Part shown: positions 35,442 to 44,918 of the stretch, piece by piece
Layout: the number at the start of each line of letters is the position of its first letter
How positions within the stretch are numbered: position 1 is the stretch's first letter
Origin: an uncultured Polaribacter sp.
GTDB lineage: Bacteria; Bacteroidota; Bacteroidia; Flavobacteriales; Flavobacteriaceae
Assembly (NCBI RefSeq): GCF_947503875.1
Contig: NZ_CANNFH010000007.1
Span: forward strand, 62,001 to 126,000
DNA: 64,000 nucleotides
Direction of reading: 5' to 3'
Translations under genes and position numbers: made by a program
Notes under the pieces: model-generated
What the model was told of the DNA's origin: nothing
The model's database searches: none
Seen by the model: the letters and a program-made list of their open reading frames with translations, nothing else

Positions 35442-38400
35442 TTAAAATTCAATATTTAAACCCACGATAAACTGTCTTGCTGAAGGATAAGTACCCGAGT
35501 CTATTCCTGCACCAATTGCGCCTCCATTAATAGTAGGATCAAAACCTGAATAATCTGTTATTGTAAATAAGTTTTGCACACTTGTGTATAGTCTTAATTT
35601 TGAAATACCTAATTTTTCTAAGGTATTTGGAAGTAGATTATAACCAACTTGTATGTTTTGTAGTCTTAAAAAAGAACCATCTTCCACAAAAAAGTCTGAG
35701 AACAATCTATTATTTGTAGCATCATTTGTTAATCTTGGTATGGTATTGCTTGTTCCTTCTCCCGTCCATCTTCCTAAATAATAGTTAGGCTTGTTTACGT
35801 TTGGTAAAAAACGTTCGTAATTTCTTACAATTTCTCTTCCTGTTTCAGCATAAAGGTAAGCGCTAAAATCCCAATTTTTATAAGTTCCAGCAATATTGAA
35901 TCCCATAAAAAAATCTGCTTGTGGTTTTCCTATATTTGTTCTGTCGTTAATATCTATAACTCCATCTTCATTAACATCTACATATCTAATATCTCCAGGA
36001 GAAGTTGTGGTTGCTCCCAATGCACTTTGAGAAGGATGTGCATCTATTTCTTCCTGATTTTGAAAAATACCATTTGTTTGTAATCCTAAAAAGTAACCAA
36101 TTGGCTGGCCAACTTCCATTCTAGATGGCGGTAAATTACCAATAGCAAAAGAACCTCCTTCTAAAAATGCGCCACCTGCGACTTCTGTAACTTCATTATT
36201 TACATAAGTTACATTATAAGATAAATTTAAGGAAGCATTTTCTGTTTTTATAGCGTTATAATTAATAGCAAATTCTGCACCAGTATTTTTAGAAGTACCT
36301 GCATTTACTGTAGGATTTGCACCACCAGGAGCAGCACTTCCTAAAATACCAGAAACTGGAAAGTTTTGAATTAATAAATTCTCTCTGCTTTCTTCAAAAT
36401 AATCTGCAACAATAGCAACTTTATCATTAAACAAATTAATATCTAAACCAATATCTAACTTTACAGCTGTTTCCCATTGTGCTAAAGGGTTTGGCAAACC
36501 ACCTTGTGCTTCTCCACTTACTAATGCACCATCAAAAACATATTCTGCTTCGCCACTTAAAAAAGATCTGTTTAAGTTGTTTCCTACTAAATTACCTAAA
36601 GTACCATAACTGGCTCTTAGTTTCATAAAACTAATAGTTTTGTTATCTTTTAAGAAATCTTCATCAGAAATTTTCCAACCAGTGGTTGCAGACCAAAAGT
36701 GATCTACTCTTAAATTTTTATCAAACACAGAGGCTGCATCTCTTCTAACCAATCCAGAAAATAAGTATTTCCCTTTAAAATCGTATTGCAATCTAGAAAA
36801 ATAAGATGTTAATCTTACGTCTGATGTTCCTGAGTTTAAACTTCTTTGTTCATTAAAAGGATCTGTTAAACTTAAATCTGCGAAATCAAAAGAATTGTTA
36901 GGCACATTTATTCCTGTTGCATAAATACCGTCAAACAAATCGTTTTGTACACTTGTACCCAATGTAAATGTTGTATTATGGTTTTCTGCAAAAGTTTTTT
37001 CATAATTCGCAAAAGTTTCTAATACTACTCTTGTAGAGGTTTGTTTAAATTGATAAACAGAACTTTGTAGCGTATTAAAGACTTTACTTTCTCCGTAATT
37101 TTGTATTGGAGTGAATGTTCTACCTCTTTCATTAAAAATTTTATACCCCAATCTAGATGTAATTGTTAAACCATCTATGGGTTTATATGCTAGTTTAAAA
37201 TTTCCTTCTAAACCATTTCCATTATTTTTATTGAATGTGTTTTGTAATTGATTTAGAGGATTAATTAATTCGATTCCTAAAAAATTAGTAGTATCATCTT
37301 CATTTAATCCAAATGTAGGTGAATAATTTAAGGCATTAAATAGCACAGAATTATCAAAACCTTCTGATGCTGTGGTAAAATAATTAGAAATTAAAGCGAA
37401 GTTTAACTTATCTGTAATATCAACATCAAAATTTATTTTGATATTATTTCTTTCAAAATTAGAATTATCTGCGGCAATAATACCATCTTGGTCTGTTCTA
37501 TTGGCACTTAAAAAATACCTGAAATTTTCTCCACCACCAGAAACGCTTATATTATGATTCATTAACAAAGCATTATTAAACAATTGTTCTTGAAAATCTG
37601 TACCCAGACCTAATTGAGAAACATCATTAAAAGGTAAAGACTGCCCGCTAGCTGCGTATGCTTCATTTAAAACCAAAGCGTACTCTGTTGCATTTAAATA
37701 ATTTAATTTTCTAGTAGTTTGCTGTATGGAAGTATATGTATCGTATTTTACAGTAGCCCCTTTATTTCGTTTACCTCTTTTAGTTGTTACCAAGACTACA
37801 CCATTTGCACCTCTAATACCATATATAGCTGCTTGTGCATCTTTTAAAACGGTAATAGACTCAATATCATTAGGGTTTATACTGTTTAAATTACCTTCAT
37901 AACCATCTACAATAGTTAAGGGCTGGTTATTTGTATTGGAACTAACTCCACGAATTAATACGTTTACTGCTGCACCTGGAGCACCAGAAGATAAATTAAC
38001 TGTAACACCAGGAGTTGTACCTTGCAATGCTGTTGTAGCATCTATAGGTCTTAAAACCTCAAAGGTTTCTTCTCCTACAATAGAAACAGAACCAGTTACA
38101 TCTTTTCTTTTCTGTTTACCATAACCCACAACAATTATTTCGTCTAAAGCCTCTGTCTCTAAATCTAAAGAAACATTTAATTTAGGCCCTGTTACCATTA
38201 CTTCTTTTTGCTTGTAGCCCAAATATCTAAAAATTAAAATGGTATTCGTATTTAGCTCCTTAATTGAGTAATTACCATCAAAATCTGTTTGAGTACCTTT
38301 ATTTGTATCTTTTACAACAATACTTACACCAGGAAGCACATCTCCGCTACTTGCATCTTTAACAATACCACTTACATTAAATGTTTGTGCATTTGTGTAA

Positions 38401-38444
38401 AAAGCCATAGATAAGAGGAATAAAAATAAAATTTGTTTTCTCAT
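35442..38444 (-). CDS. susC: SusC/RagA-family TonB-dependent outer-membrane transporter
   Basis: A 1000-residue protein. Signal peptide to about residue 19, then a carboxypeptidase-regulatory-like domain (FNVSGIVKDASSGDVLPGVSI, about 20-105), the plug (LDEIIVVGYGKQKRKDVTGSVS to about 230) and the 22-strand barrel ending in an aromatic residue pattern (QFIVGLNIEF). It imports oligosaccharides of laminarin size using TonB energy, as a pair with SusD. It is the first gene of the operon and has the best promoter of the locus upstream. Confidence 0.96.
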   Translation of the reverse strand: MRKQILFLFLLSMAFYTNAQTFNVSGIVKDASSGDVLPGVSIVVKDTNKGTQTDFDGNYSIKELNTNTILIFRYLGYKQKEVMVTGPKLNVSLDLETEALDEIIVVGYGKQKRKDVTGSVSIVGEETFEVLRPIDATTALQGTTPGVTVNLSSGAPGAAVNVLIRGVSSNTNNQPLTIVDGYEGNLNSINPNDIESITVLKDAQAAIYGIRGANGVVLVTTKRGKRNKGATVKYDTYTSIQQTTRKLNYLNATEYALVLNEAYAASGQSLPFNDVSQLGLGTDFQEQLFNNALLMNHNISVSGGGENFRYFLSANRTDQDGIIAADNSNFERNNIKINFDVDITDKLNFALISNYFTTASEGFDNSVLFNALNYSPTFGLNEDDTTNFLGIELINPLNQLQNTFNKNNGNGLEGNFKLAYKPIDGLTITSRLGYKIFNERGRTFTPIQNYGESKVFNTLQSSVYQFKQTSTRVVLETFANYEKTFAENHNTTFTLGTSVQNDLFDGIYATGINVPNNSFDFADLSLTDPFNEQRSLNSGTSDVRLTSYFSRLQYDFKGKYLFSGLVRRDAASVFDKNLRVDHFWSATTGWKISDEDFLKDNKTISFMKLRASYGTLGNLVGNNLNRSFLSGEAEYVFDGALVSGEAQGGLPNPLAQWETAVKLDIGLDINLFNDKVAIVADYFEESRENLLIQNFPVSGILGSAAPGGANPTVNAGTSKNTGAEFAINYNAIKTENASLNLSYNVTYVNNEVTEVAGGAFLEGGSFAIGNLPPSRMEVGQPIGYFLGLQTNGIFQNQEEIDAHPSQSALGATTTSPGDIRYVDVNEDGVIDINDRTNIGKPQADFFMGFNIAGTYKNWDFSAYLYAETGREIVRNYERFLPNVNKPNYYLGRWTGEGTSNTIPRLTNDATNNRLFSDFFVEDGSFLRLQNIQVGYNLLPNTLEKLGISKLRLYTSVQNLFTITDYSGFDPTINGGAIGAGIDSGTYPSARQFIVGLNIEF

Positions 38445-38499
38445 AAAATGGGTTATTTAATTTTATGATAAATTTAGGTACAAATTTTTATTAAATCAA

Positions 38500-38528
38500 C
38501 AAAAATAACCACAACAAAAAACATACAA
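38500..38528 (-). promoter_or_regulatory. susC promoter (TTG-N18-TATTTTTG)
   Basis: On the minus strand a TTG (38526-38528) is followed after 18 bases by TATTTTTG (38507-38500), a full Bacteroidota promoter. Start of transcription would fall near 38493, giving a leader of about 50 bases before susC. Confidence 0.75.
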
Positions 38529-38621
38529 TTCAATTTTTTAAAAAAACTTTAAAATTCCCTTTAACTATTAAAGAATATAGATTTCAGTAAAAACCTTTAA
38601 AACACTAAATGTTGTGGTTAT
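38505..38621. promoter_or_regulatory. Paired inverted operator-like sites around the susC promoter
   Basis: ATAACCACAACA at 38505-38516 and its exact reverse complement TGTTGTGGTTAT at 38610-38621. The first overlaps the -7 element and spacer of the susC promoter; the second lies about 120 bases upstream of the start. It is a candidate binding site for the LuxR-type regulator encoded next door. Confidence 0.5.
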
Positions 38622-38651
38622 GTAGTGGTAAATATGAGTAATGATGTAGTA

Positions 38652-41462
38652 TTATATTTCTAAAATATAATTTGTTAAGTTGGCATTATGATTTAAATTC
38701 ATTTTTTTTCTTATTCTATATCGCTTTACTTCCACACTTCTTGGAGAAATATTTAACAACGGTGCAATTTCTTTAGAGGATAAATTTAAACGCAGGTAAG
38801 CACATAATCTTAAATCGTTAGGCGTTAATTCTGGATGTTTTGCTTTAATTTTATCAAGAAATTTTTTGTCTGCATTGTTAAAAGCTTCTTGAAAAAGTTT
38901 CCAATCGTCTGTATTGTTAAGGTTAGTATCTATAATTTTAACCACATTAGTTATATTTTTTCCTTTACCAGATATTAATTCATTTTTAATTGTATTTAAA
39001 AATTCATTCTTTTTTATAATACTCATGGTTGATGTAGCCAACTCTCTATTTTTGCTTTCAATATCTACCCTCAACTTATCGTTATTTAATTTTATAATTT
39101 TCTGGGAACTTTCTAACTCTTTTAAGGCGGCCTCTTTATTTGCCTTTTCTAGCATTTCTTGTTTTTGTTTTGCATAATAATTTTTTGACAAAACATGAAC
39201 TAAATAAAAGGCAAGAAGACTTAATAACACATAAATAACCAACATAAAATTAGATATATACCAAGGTTTTTTTACAGAAAAATTATACGTAGCTTCATTA
39301 CCACTAACTGTGCCTTCAATTATAGCTCTAACTTTAAAGGTATAATCTCCAAATGGTATATTTTTAAATAAAACTGAATTTTTATTTTGAGCAACACTCC
39401 AACCTTTATTAAAACCAACTAATTGATATTGATATTTTGTCTTATTTATTTTGTTAAAATAAGGCACACTATATGAAAAAATAAAATTATTTTCTTTATT
39501 TAAAAAGGTTTTACTTTCTGATAATTTGATTTTTTTTGAAGTTTCATCGGTAATAAAATTTTCTATTTTATTTATATGAACTTCAAAATTTTCGGGTTTC
39601 TTTATTGCATTTAAATCTACTTCTAAATATCCATTTGAAGTCCCAATTAAGTATTTCTCGTGTTTTAAATGTAAAATGTTTTCGTAGCCAGAAACTGCTT
39701 TAGGTATAGATTCTTCAATATAAATTTTTTTAATATTTACCTTATTACTTAGTTTACCTGGAAATAAATATTTAATACTATTTTTAGAAAATAGCCACAC
39801 CCTGTTTTTAGCTTTATCATTTATAAGTTTTGCAGACAAGAAATTATTATCAGAAAATAATTGACTATAAACACTGTCTTTCTTAAAAGTATGTTCATTT
39901 TCATTATAAATAAAAACACCTTCTTTTACAGCATATAGTATTTTATTTTGATACTTAATCATGCTGGAATGCATTCCCTTTTCTAAAGAATTTTCTTTAG
40001 AAACTTTAAGTACTCTTTTATAGTCCTTATCTAGCGTAACATTAAAAACCCCTTTGTATTCGTGATTTATAAAAAAATTGTTTTTATTAATGCTTACAAG
40101 ACTCTTACTAGAAGTATTAAAACCAGCAATTTTGTTTGATAGCTGCCACCGTTTATTTATCTTTTTAAGCACATATAGCCCATCATAACATCCTTGTAAA
40201 ATTGTAGCATCATTAATTTTATAAAAACTCCAAGTACCCGAAATATTAAAAATAGTATTTGCTTTAGTATCTGAAATTATGAACGTACCTGAGTTATGAC
40301 CACAAAATAACGTGTTGTTAATAATGGTCAAATTCCAAACTTGTCCTTCGGTTTTTTCTAAAAATTTAAAAGGTTTATCAGAATTTATTTCTCTATAAAA
40401 AAGCCCTTGATTTGTACCAAGATAAAGTTTTTCTTTAAAAACAATTGTTGTATAAATAGTACCTAGAAAATCTATTTTTCTATTGTACATCTTAAAAGCA
40501 TCAGTGTTATTTATATAATTAATACCATTATCTAACCCCAGCCATATATTTTTATCTCGGTCTTCAAAAACCGATAAAATTGTATTATTACTAAGCCCAT
40601 CTGCTTGTGTTACATTATAATTTACAGTGCCATTTTTGTTTAAATAAATTAAACCATTAGACACTGTGCCAATGGCAAAACTACCATCTAAAAGTTTTTT
40701 TACACTGTATATTTTTTTTTGCTCTAATATTTCATTAGCTTCTATATTCCATTTATTAATTTGGTTTTGGTTTAAGGTGTAAAAACCTTTTTCTTCGGTT
40801 AAAAACAACAACTGATTATCTTTCTTAAAAAAATCTATAATTAAATTTTCTTTTACCAATTGATGATTTGAAACAAGTTTTGGTTTACCATTTTCTATTT
40901 TAAAAACACCTTTATTAATTTCTTGAAAATAAATAACTCCGTTTACATTGGCTATCTTTTGTAGTCTATTTTTAACTTCTATAATTTTAACTTGTGAAGT
41001 TTCTAAATTGTATAAATAAACTCTTTTTAAAGATTTAAAAAGAATCCAACCATCTAATTCTAATATATTCCAAACCTGCTCATCTTCTAGCATTTTAATA
41101 TTTAATTGGTTTACTAAAGAGGTAAATTTAAAATCTCCAAAACTGTTTTTTTTCCAAAAACCAAAATCCATATAAAAACCAGTGAAAATTTTATTTTTGT
41201 GAGCTAAAACAGATCTCATAATAGTTTGATTTGGAGTTTCAAACAAGTTCCAAGAGGCACCATTAAATTCTAAAAGCCCTTTACTATTAGCTACATAAAT
41301 AAAACCTGTTTTGTTTTGACTAATAGCCCAATTCTGATTTTCTGCCTTATAGTCCTTTGAAGTATATACTTGTATAGGAGGGATTTTTTGCGAGTTTAAA
41401 GACTGAAAAAAACTTGTTATAAGTAGAAATGAAAAAAATAAATATTTTTTTTGAGTGCCCAT
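38652..41462 (-). CDS. Membrane-bound sensor-regulator: beta-propeller, Y_Y_Y, TM, LuxR-type HTH
   Basis: A 936-residue protein: signal peptide (1-25), periplasmic two-component-regulator-type propeller repeats (about 30-600, with WNILELD, LSNNTILSVFEDRDKNIWLGLDNGINY), a Y_Y_Y module (NFIFSYSVPYFNKINKTKYQYQLVGF), one membrane helix (about 738-758), a coiled coil (about 765-810) and a C-terminal helix-turn-helix (LTPNDLRLCAYLRLNLSSKEIAPLLNISPRSVEVKRYRI). There is no histidine kinase or receiver domain, so it should read oligosaccharide in the periplasm and bind DNA directly from the membrane. It stands just upstream of susC on the same strand and is the likely regulator of the locus. Confidence 0.88.
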   Translation of the reverse strand: MGTQKKYLFFSFLLITSFFQSLNSQKIPPIQVYTSKDYKAENQNWAISQNKTGFIYVANSKGLLEFNGASWNLFETPNQTIMRSVLAHKNKIFTGFYMDFGFWKKNSFGDFKFTSLVNQLNIKMLEDEQVWNILELDGWILFKSLKRVYLYNLETSQVKIIEVKNRLQKIANVNGVIYFQEINKGVFKIENGKPKLVSNHQLVKENLIIDFFKKDNQLLFLTEEKGFYTLNQNQINKWNIEANEILEQKKIYSVKKLLDGSFAIGTVSNGLIYLNKNGTVNYNVTQADGLSNNTILSVFEDRDKNIWLGLDNGINYINNTDAFKMYNRKIDFLGTIYTTIVFKEKLYLGTNQGLFYREINSDKPFKFLEKTEGQVWNLTIINNTLFCGHNSGTFIISDTKANTIFNISGTWSFYKINDATILQGCYDGLYVLKKINKRWQLSNKIAGFNTSSKSLVSINKNNFFINHEYKGVFNVTLDKDYKRVLKVSKENSLEKGMHSSMIKYQNKILYAVKEGVFIYNENEHTFKKDSVYSQLFSDNNFLSAKLINDKAKNRVWLFSKNSIKYLFPGKLSNKVNIKKIYIEESIPKAVSGYENILHLKHEKYLIGTSNGYLEVDLNAIKKPENFEVHINKIENFITDETSKKIKLSESKTFLNKENNFIFSYSVPYFNKINKTKYQYQLVGFNKGWSVAQNKNSVLFKNIPFGDYTFKVRAIIEGTVSGNEATYNFSVKKPWYISNFMLVIYVLLSLLAFYLVHVLSKNYYAKQKQEMLEKANKEAALKELESSQKIIKLNNDKLRVDIESKNRELATSTMSIIKKNEFLNTIKNELISGKGKNITNVVKIIDTNLNNTDDWKLFQEAFNNADKKFLDKIKAKHPELTPNDLRLCAYLRLNLSSKEIAPLLNISPRSVEVKRYRIRKKMNLNHNANLTNYILEI

Positions 41463-41665
41463 ATGTAAAACAATGTAGTGTTAAAAAGACCTATAAATAA
41501 CTGTAATAAAGAATCTTAAATAATTTAAAAAACTAAATGTATAGTTTATAGTGTCTGAAATTAGAGCTATTATTTTACTTACACAAATTAATTTTGCAAG
41601 TTTTGAATATATTTAATTACAATACAATTTTATTTCTGTACTTTTATGTCAAATTTAACAAGCGA

Positions 41666-41854
41666 ATGAATTTCATAAAGAATATAGGTATTGCTAACTT
41701 CTTAATGTTGGCTTTATGTGTTCTAATAATTATAGTGGCAGAGTATCTTTTTTTAACAGGTGATAAATTACACGGAATTTTTCTTGGCCTTTGGGCTCCG
41801 ACTTTATTAGGCGTAATGATTTACATAAAACTAATAAGCCGTGAGCGCAGATAA
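41666..41854 (+). CDS. Small two-helix membrane protein (CAL67264-like family)
   Basis: 62 residues from the ATG at 41666 (MNFIKNIGIANFLMLALCVL); the frame is open further upstream from a TTG, but that part is not protein-like. Two hydrophobic helices and a basic C-terminus (KLISRERR). I recognise the pattern as the small family called 'CAL67264 family membrane protein' in flavobacterial genomes, from memory. Function unknown. Its end overlaps the next small reading frame by 14 bases. A TAATTTTG at 41589-41596 may be its -7 element. Confidence 0.7.
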   Translation: MNFIKNIGIANFLMLALCVLIIIVAEYLFLTGDKLHGIFLGLWAPTLLGVMIYIKLISRERR

Positions 41855-41948
41855 TATAATTTTCTATCTTTCCATTTTTGTGGGCATATGCGTAATACTT
41901 TGGGCATATTTCATGATAAATGAATTTAACAAAGCAGGTAAAAATTAA
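41841..41948 (+). CDS. Very small single-helix membrane protein (35 residues)
   Basis: Starts with GTG at 41841 inside the end of the previous gene and ends at TAA 41946-41948. The product is one hydrophobic helix (IIFYLSIFVGICVILWAYFM) flanked by a short N-terminus and INEFNKAGKN. The tight overlap and the clean transmembrane segment argue that it is real. A similar short protein follows the previous family in related genomes as far as I remember. Function unknown. Confidence 0.55.
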   Translation: MSADNIIFYLSIFVGICVILWAYFMINEFNKAGKN

Positions 41949-42030
41949 AAATAAATATCATATCTATTTTTCGGCAACAAATATTTATGTAATATTTAAT
42001 GGCCGATAGTTAGAAACATCTTATAATTTA

Positions 42031-42063
42031 AAAAAACCTAAACTTTAAAAGTTTAGGTTTTTT
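42031..42063. terminator. Bidirectional terminator
   Basis: Thirteen-base stem (42031-42043 with 42051-42063) and 7-base loop, with A-run before and T-run after, between the small membrane genes (plus strand) and the asparaginase gene (minus strand). Confidence 0.88.
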
Positions 42064-42090
42064 TTGTGCCATTAAAAAGTAATTTATAAA

Positions 42091-43098
42091 TTAAGCTTTA
42101 GGTTTATTATAAAAATCTGATTTAATATTTTTATTTTCTTTGTTTTTGTAAACATTGTAACTAAACCATTCATGAATAGAATAAGCACCAGTTTCTCCCT
42201 TTTTATTAACTGCTATATACCCAACTTGAAAATTTTTAAAATCTTTTCCGGGTTTATTTACAATTCTGCCAATAGCTTCTTCACATGCTTTTTGTGGCGA
42301 TTTTCCTTGTCGCATTAACTCAACAATTAAAAAACTACCCACTGTTTTTAAAACTTCTTCACCTAAACCAGTGGCAGAAGCCCCACCAACTTCGTTATCT
42401 ACAAATAAACCACCTCCAATAATAGGAGAATCTCCTACTCTACCTGGTAATTTATAAGCCAATCCACTTGTAGTACATGCTCCAGAAATATTGCCTTTTT
42501 TATCTATTGCTAGCATGCCTATAGTATCGTGATTTTCTATATTTATAATGGGTTTGTATTCAGATTTAATTTTCCACTTTTCCCAAGCTTTTTTAGCTGC
42601 TTCAGTTAATAAGTTTTCTCTTTTAAAACCTTTAGAAACTGCAAAACTCTCTGCACCATCACCAACTAACATTACATGTGGTGTTTCTTCCATAACTTTT
42701 TTAGCCACAGAAATTACATGTTTTATATTTTTTACGCCCAAAACTGCCCCATAATTTCCCTTATCGTCCATAATACAGGCATCTAAGGTTACATTGCCAT
42801 CTCTGTCTGGTAAACCACCTTTACCTACAGATTGTCCTTTTTCATTAGCCTCTTCTATTCTACAACCTTGCTCTACTGCGTCTAATGCTGTACCTCCTTT
42901 TTCTAAAACTGCTGCTGCAGTTTCTACTGCTAAATCTGTTTTCCAAGTGGCAATAACCAATGGTTTTACAACTTCTAACTCTGCTGTTTTTACAGGCCTT
43001 ACAACTTTTTTATCATCACAACTTACTAAAGTTGACGATACTGCAACCAACCCTAAACCAGAAACAGATGCTTTTTTTAAAAAATTTCTTCTTTTCAT
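42091..43098 (-). CDS. N4-(beta-N-acetylglucosaminyl)-L-asparaginase (glycosylasparaginase)
   Basis: A 335-residue Ntn-hydrolase precursor. It begins with a twin-arginine type signal (KRRNFLKKASVSG) with a lipobox-like VSC (Cys27). The autocleavage site is NHDTIGML, so T192 becomes the catalytic N-terminal threonine of the beta chain; the alpha chain carries the usual GGTALDAVEQGCR. The enzyme releases aspartate and GlcNAc from GlcNAc-Asn of degraded glycoproteins. It is the second gene after a sugar transporter (10-base gap), which fits uptake and use of glycoprotein fragments. Confidence 0.93.
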   Translation of the reverse strand: MKRRNFLKKASVSGLGLVAVSSTLVSCDDKKVVRPVKTAELEVVKPLVIATWKTDLAVETAAAVLEKGGTALDAVEQGCRIEEANEKGQSVGKGGLPDRDGNVTLDACIMDDKGNYGAVLGVKNIKHVISVAKKVMEETPHVMLVGDGAESFAVSKGFKRENLLTEAAKKAWEKWKIKSEYKPIINIENHDTIGMLAIDKKGNISGACTTSGLAYKLPGRVGDSPIIGGGLFVDNEVGGASATGLGEEVLKTVGSFLIVELMRQGKSPQKACEEAIGRIVNKPGKDFKNFQVGYIAVNKKGETGAYSIHEWFSYNVYKNKENKNIKSDFYNKPKA

Positions 43099-43108
43099 AC
43101 CTCAAAAA

Positions 43109-44776
43109 TTAATAGGTAACCCCTTGTTTATCTAAAACTGTTTTTGCTCTAAAAGCGTAAAATAATAAATATACAAAACACAAAGCAGCCAAAATATAAG
43201 AAGATTGTATGCTAAATATGTCTGCCAATTTACCTTGTAAAGGTGGTATTATTGCACCACCTAAAATCATCATTATTAAAAATGCAGAACCTTGAGAGGT
43301 GTATTTACCCAAACCTGCTATACTTAATGTAAATATACAAGGCCACATAATAGAACAACATAAACCACCAGATAAAAGTGAAAATAATGCCAAATTACCC
43401 GTTGTAAAAACGCCTAATAACATACCTGTAATACCAAGAAAACTAAATATTTTAAGTGTTTTTACAGGATTATCTTTCGCTAGAAAAAAACCGATAATTT
43501 GTACGGCAACACACACAGAAAAAAGTAGAATTTCATGCAATGAATATTTGCCAAAATTTACACCCAAAATAACTGCAAACGCAATATAAGGCACACTAAT
43601 TAACAACCATTTTTTAAGTCCTTTACTCGGATTAAAAACTGTAATTGCTCCTACCCAACGTCCTATCATTAAACCACCCCAATATAAAGAAATAAAAGGT
43701 GCAATTGCTGCGTCTGTTAAAGCAGGTAAGTTTAATGCGTTTAAATTCTTTACTTTATCGGTTACAAACTTTAATAATTCGCCCAAATTACTTTGTATGG
43801 TTACTTCTGCACCAACATACATAAATATGGCTAGCATACCCAAAACCAATTGTGGATATTTCATTGCGCCCCAACCTTTTGAGTTTTTAGATGCGCTTGC
43901 ATTAGCAAACCAAATACAACCAATAACGCCCAATAATGCAATACATAATAACAGTAATCTTTTGTTTTCTAAAGCCTCTAAAGCGTCTGTTTTTTCTGTG
44001 TAGGTCATAAAAATCATACTAAAACAAATGGCGATAATAATAGAAAGTACTATTAAAATATTTTTTGCTTTGTTGGCTTTTTCAAAAGTAGCATCTGACT
44101 TGCCTTGGGGTAATTTTTTAGAAAAGTGAAATAATGCTGCTGCCAACAAAAAAGAGAAACCTACACCCAAATACAACAATTGTAAGGTGGTTAATTTTAT
44201 TTGGTTATTGGCTATCATAGCTGCCAATTCGTCTCCAGAAAGTGGTGTTGATCCAAAAATAATTAGTGCAATAACAATTGGGCCAATTGTGGTACCTAAA
44301 GAGTTTACACCACCTGCCAAATTTAAACGATGAGAGCCTTTACTAGGTTCACCCAACTCTACTGTAAAAGGATTTGCAGCCGTTTGTTGTAAGGAAAAAC
44401 CTAAACCTACAATAAACAATGCTATTAAAACCAAGTAAAAAACTTCGGTTTGCCCTTGTTGTGCGCCATTAATAACAAAGTACATTACAAATGCGCCTAA
44501 GGCGGATAATATTAAACCATAAACAATACCTGTTTTATAACCCCAACTATTTAAAATGTCTTTATTTACTGCGCTCGATAAAATAAATAACAACAAAGCA
44601 CCAATATAATAGGCACCATAAAAAGCAAAATCTACCAATTGCGATTGAAATTGATCGATGTTAAAATAGGTTTTGCAAAAGGGTATAAATACACCATTTG
44701 AAGCGGCTATAAAACCCCAGAAAAAGAAAACCGTAACTAAAGTAGTTAAGGCAGATTTGTTGTTTTGGTTGTTCAT
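43109..44776 (-). CDS. FHS-type sugar MFS transporter (FucP/GluP-like)
   Basis: A 555-residue membrane protein with twelve helices plus a long central loop. N-terminal [18 protein letters not shown] is typical of the fucose/glucose/galactose:H+ symporters. [19 protein letters not shown] and [16 protein letters not shown] are also diagnostic. It is longer than classic FucP (about 440) because of inserted segments around 225-340. It forms an operon with glycosylasparaginase, so GlcNAc-Asn-derived or related sugars are plausible substrates (inference). Confidence 0.88.
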   Translation of the reverse strand: MNNQNNKSALTTLVTVFFFWGFIAASNGVFIPFCKTYFNIDQFQSQLVDFAFYGAYYIGALLLFILSSAVNKDILNSWGYKTGIVYGLILSALGAFVMYFVINGAQQGQTEVFYLVLIALFIVGLGFSLQQTAANPFTVELGEPSKGSHRLNLAGGVNSLGTTIGPIVIALIIFGSTPLSGDELAAMIANNQIKLTTLQLLYLGVGFSFLLAAALFHFSKKLPQGKSDATFEKANKAKNILIVLSIIIAICFSMIFMTYTEKTDALEALENKRLLLLCIALLGVIGCIWFANASASKNSKGWGAMKYPQLVLGMLAIFMYVGAEVTIQSNLGELLKFVTDKVKNLNALNLPALTDAAIAPFISLYWGGLMIGRWVGAITVFNPSKGLKKWLLISVPYIAFAVILGVNFGKYSLHEILLFSVCVAVQIIGFFLAKDNPVKTLKIFSFLGITGMLLGVFTTGNLALFSLLSGGLCCSIMWPCIFTLSIAGLGKYTSQGSAFLIMMILGGAIIPPLQGKLADIFSIQSSYILAALCFVYLLFYAFRAKTVLDKQGVTY

Positions 44777-44918
44777 TTTTTTAGTATTGATTTTTGATGA
44801 TTTTTAAATACAATAGCCTCTAATTTGTACTAAAAGAGACGATTTAAAATAAATTCTATTGTTTTAAATTTACAGCAGAAAGGTAAAATATAGAAAGCAA
44901 ATAAACTATATAAATAAA

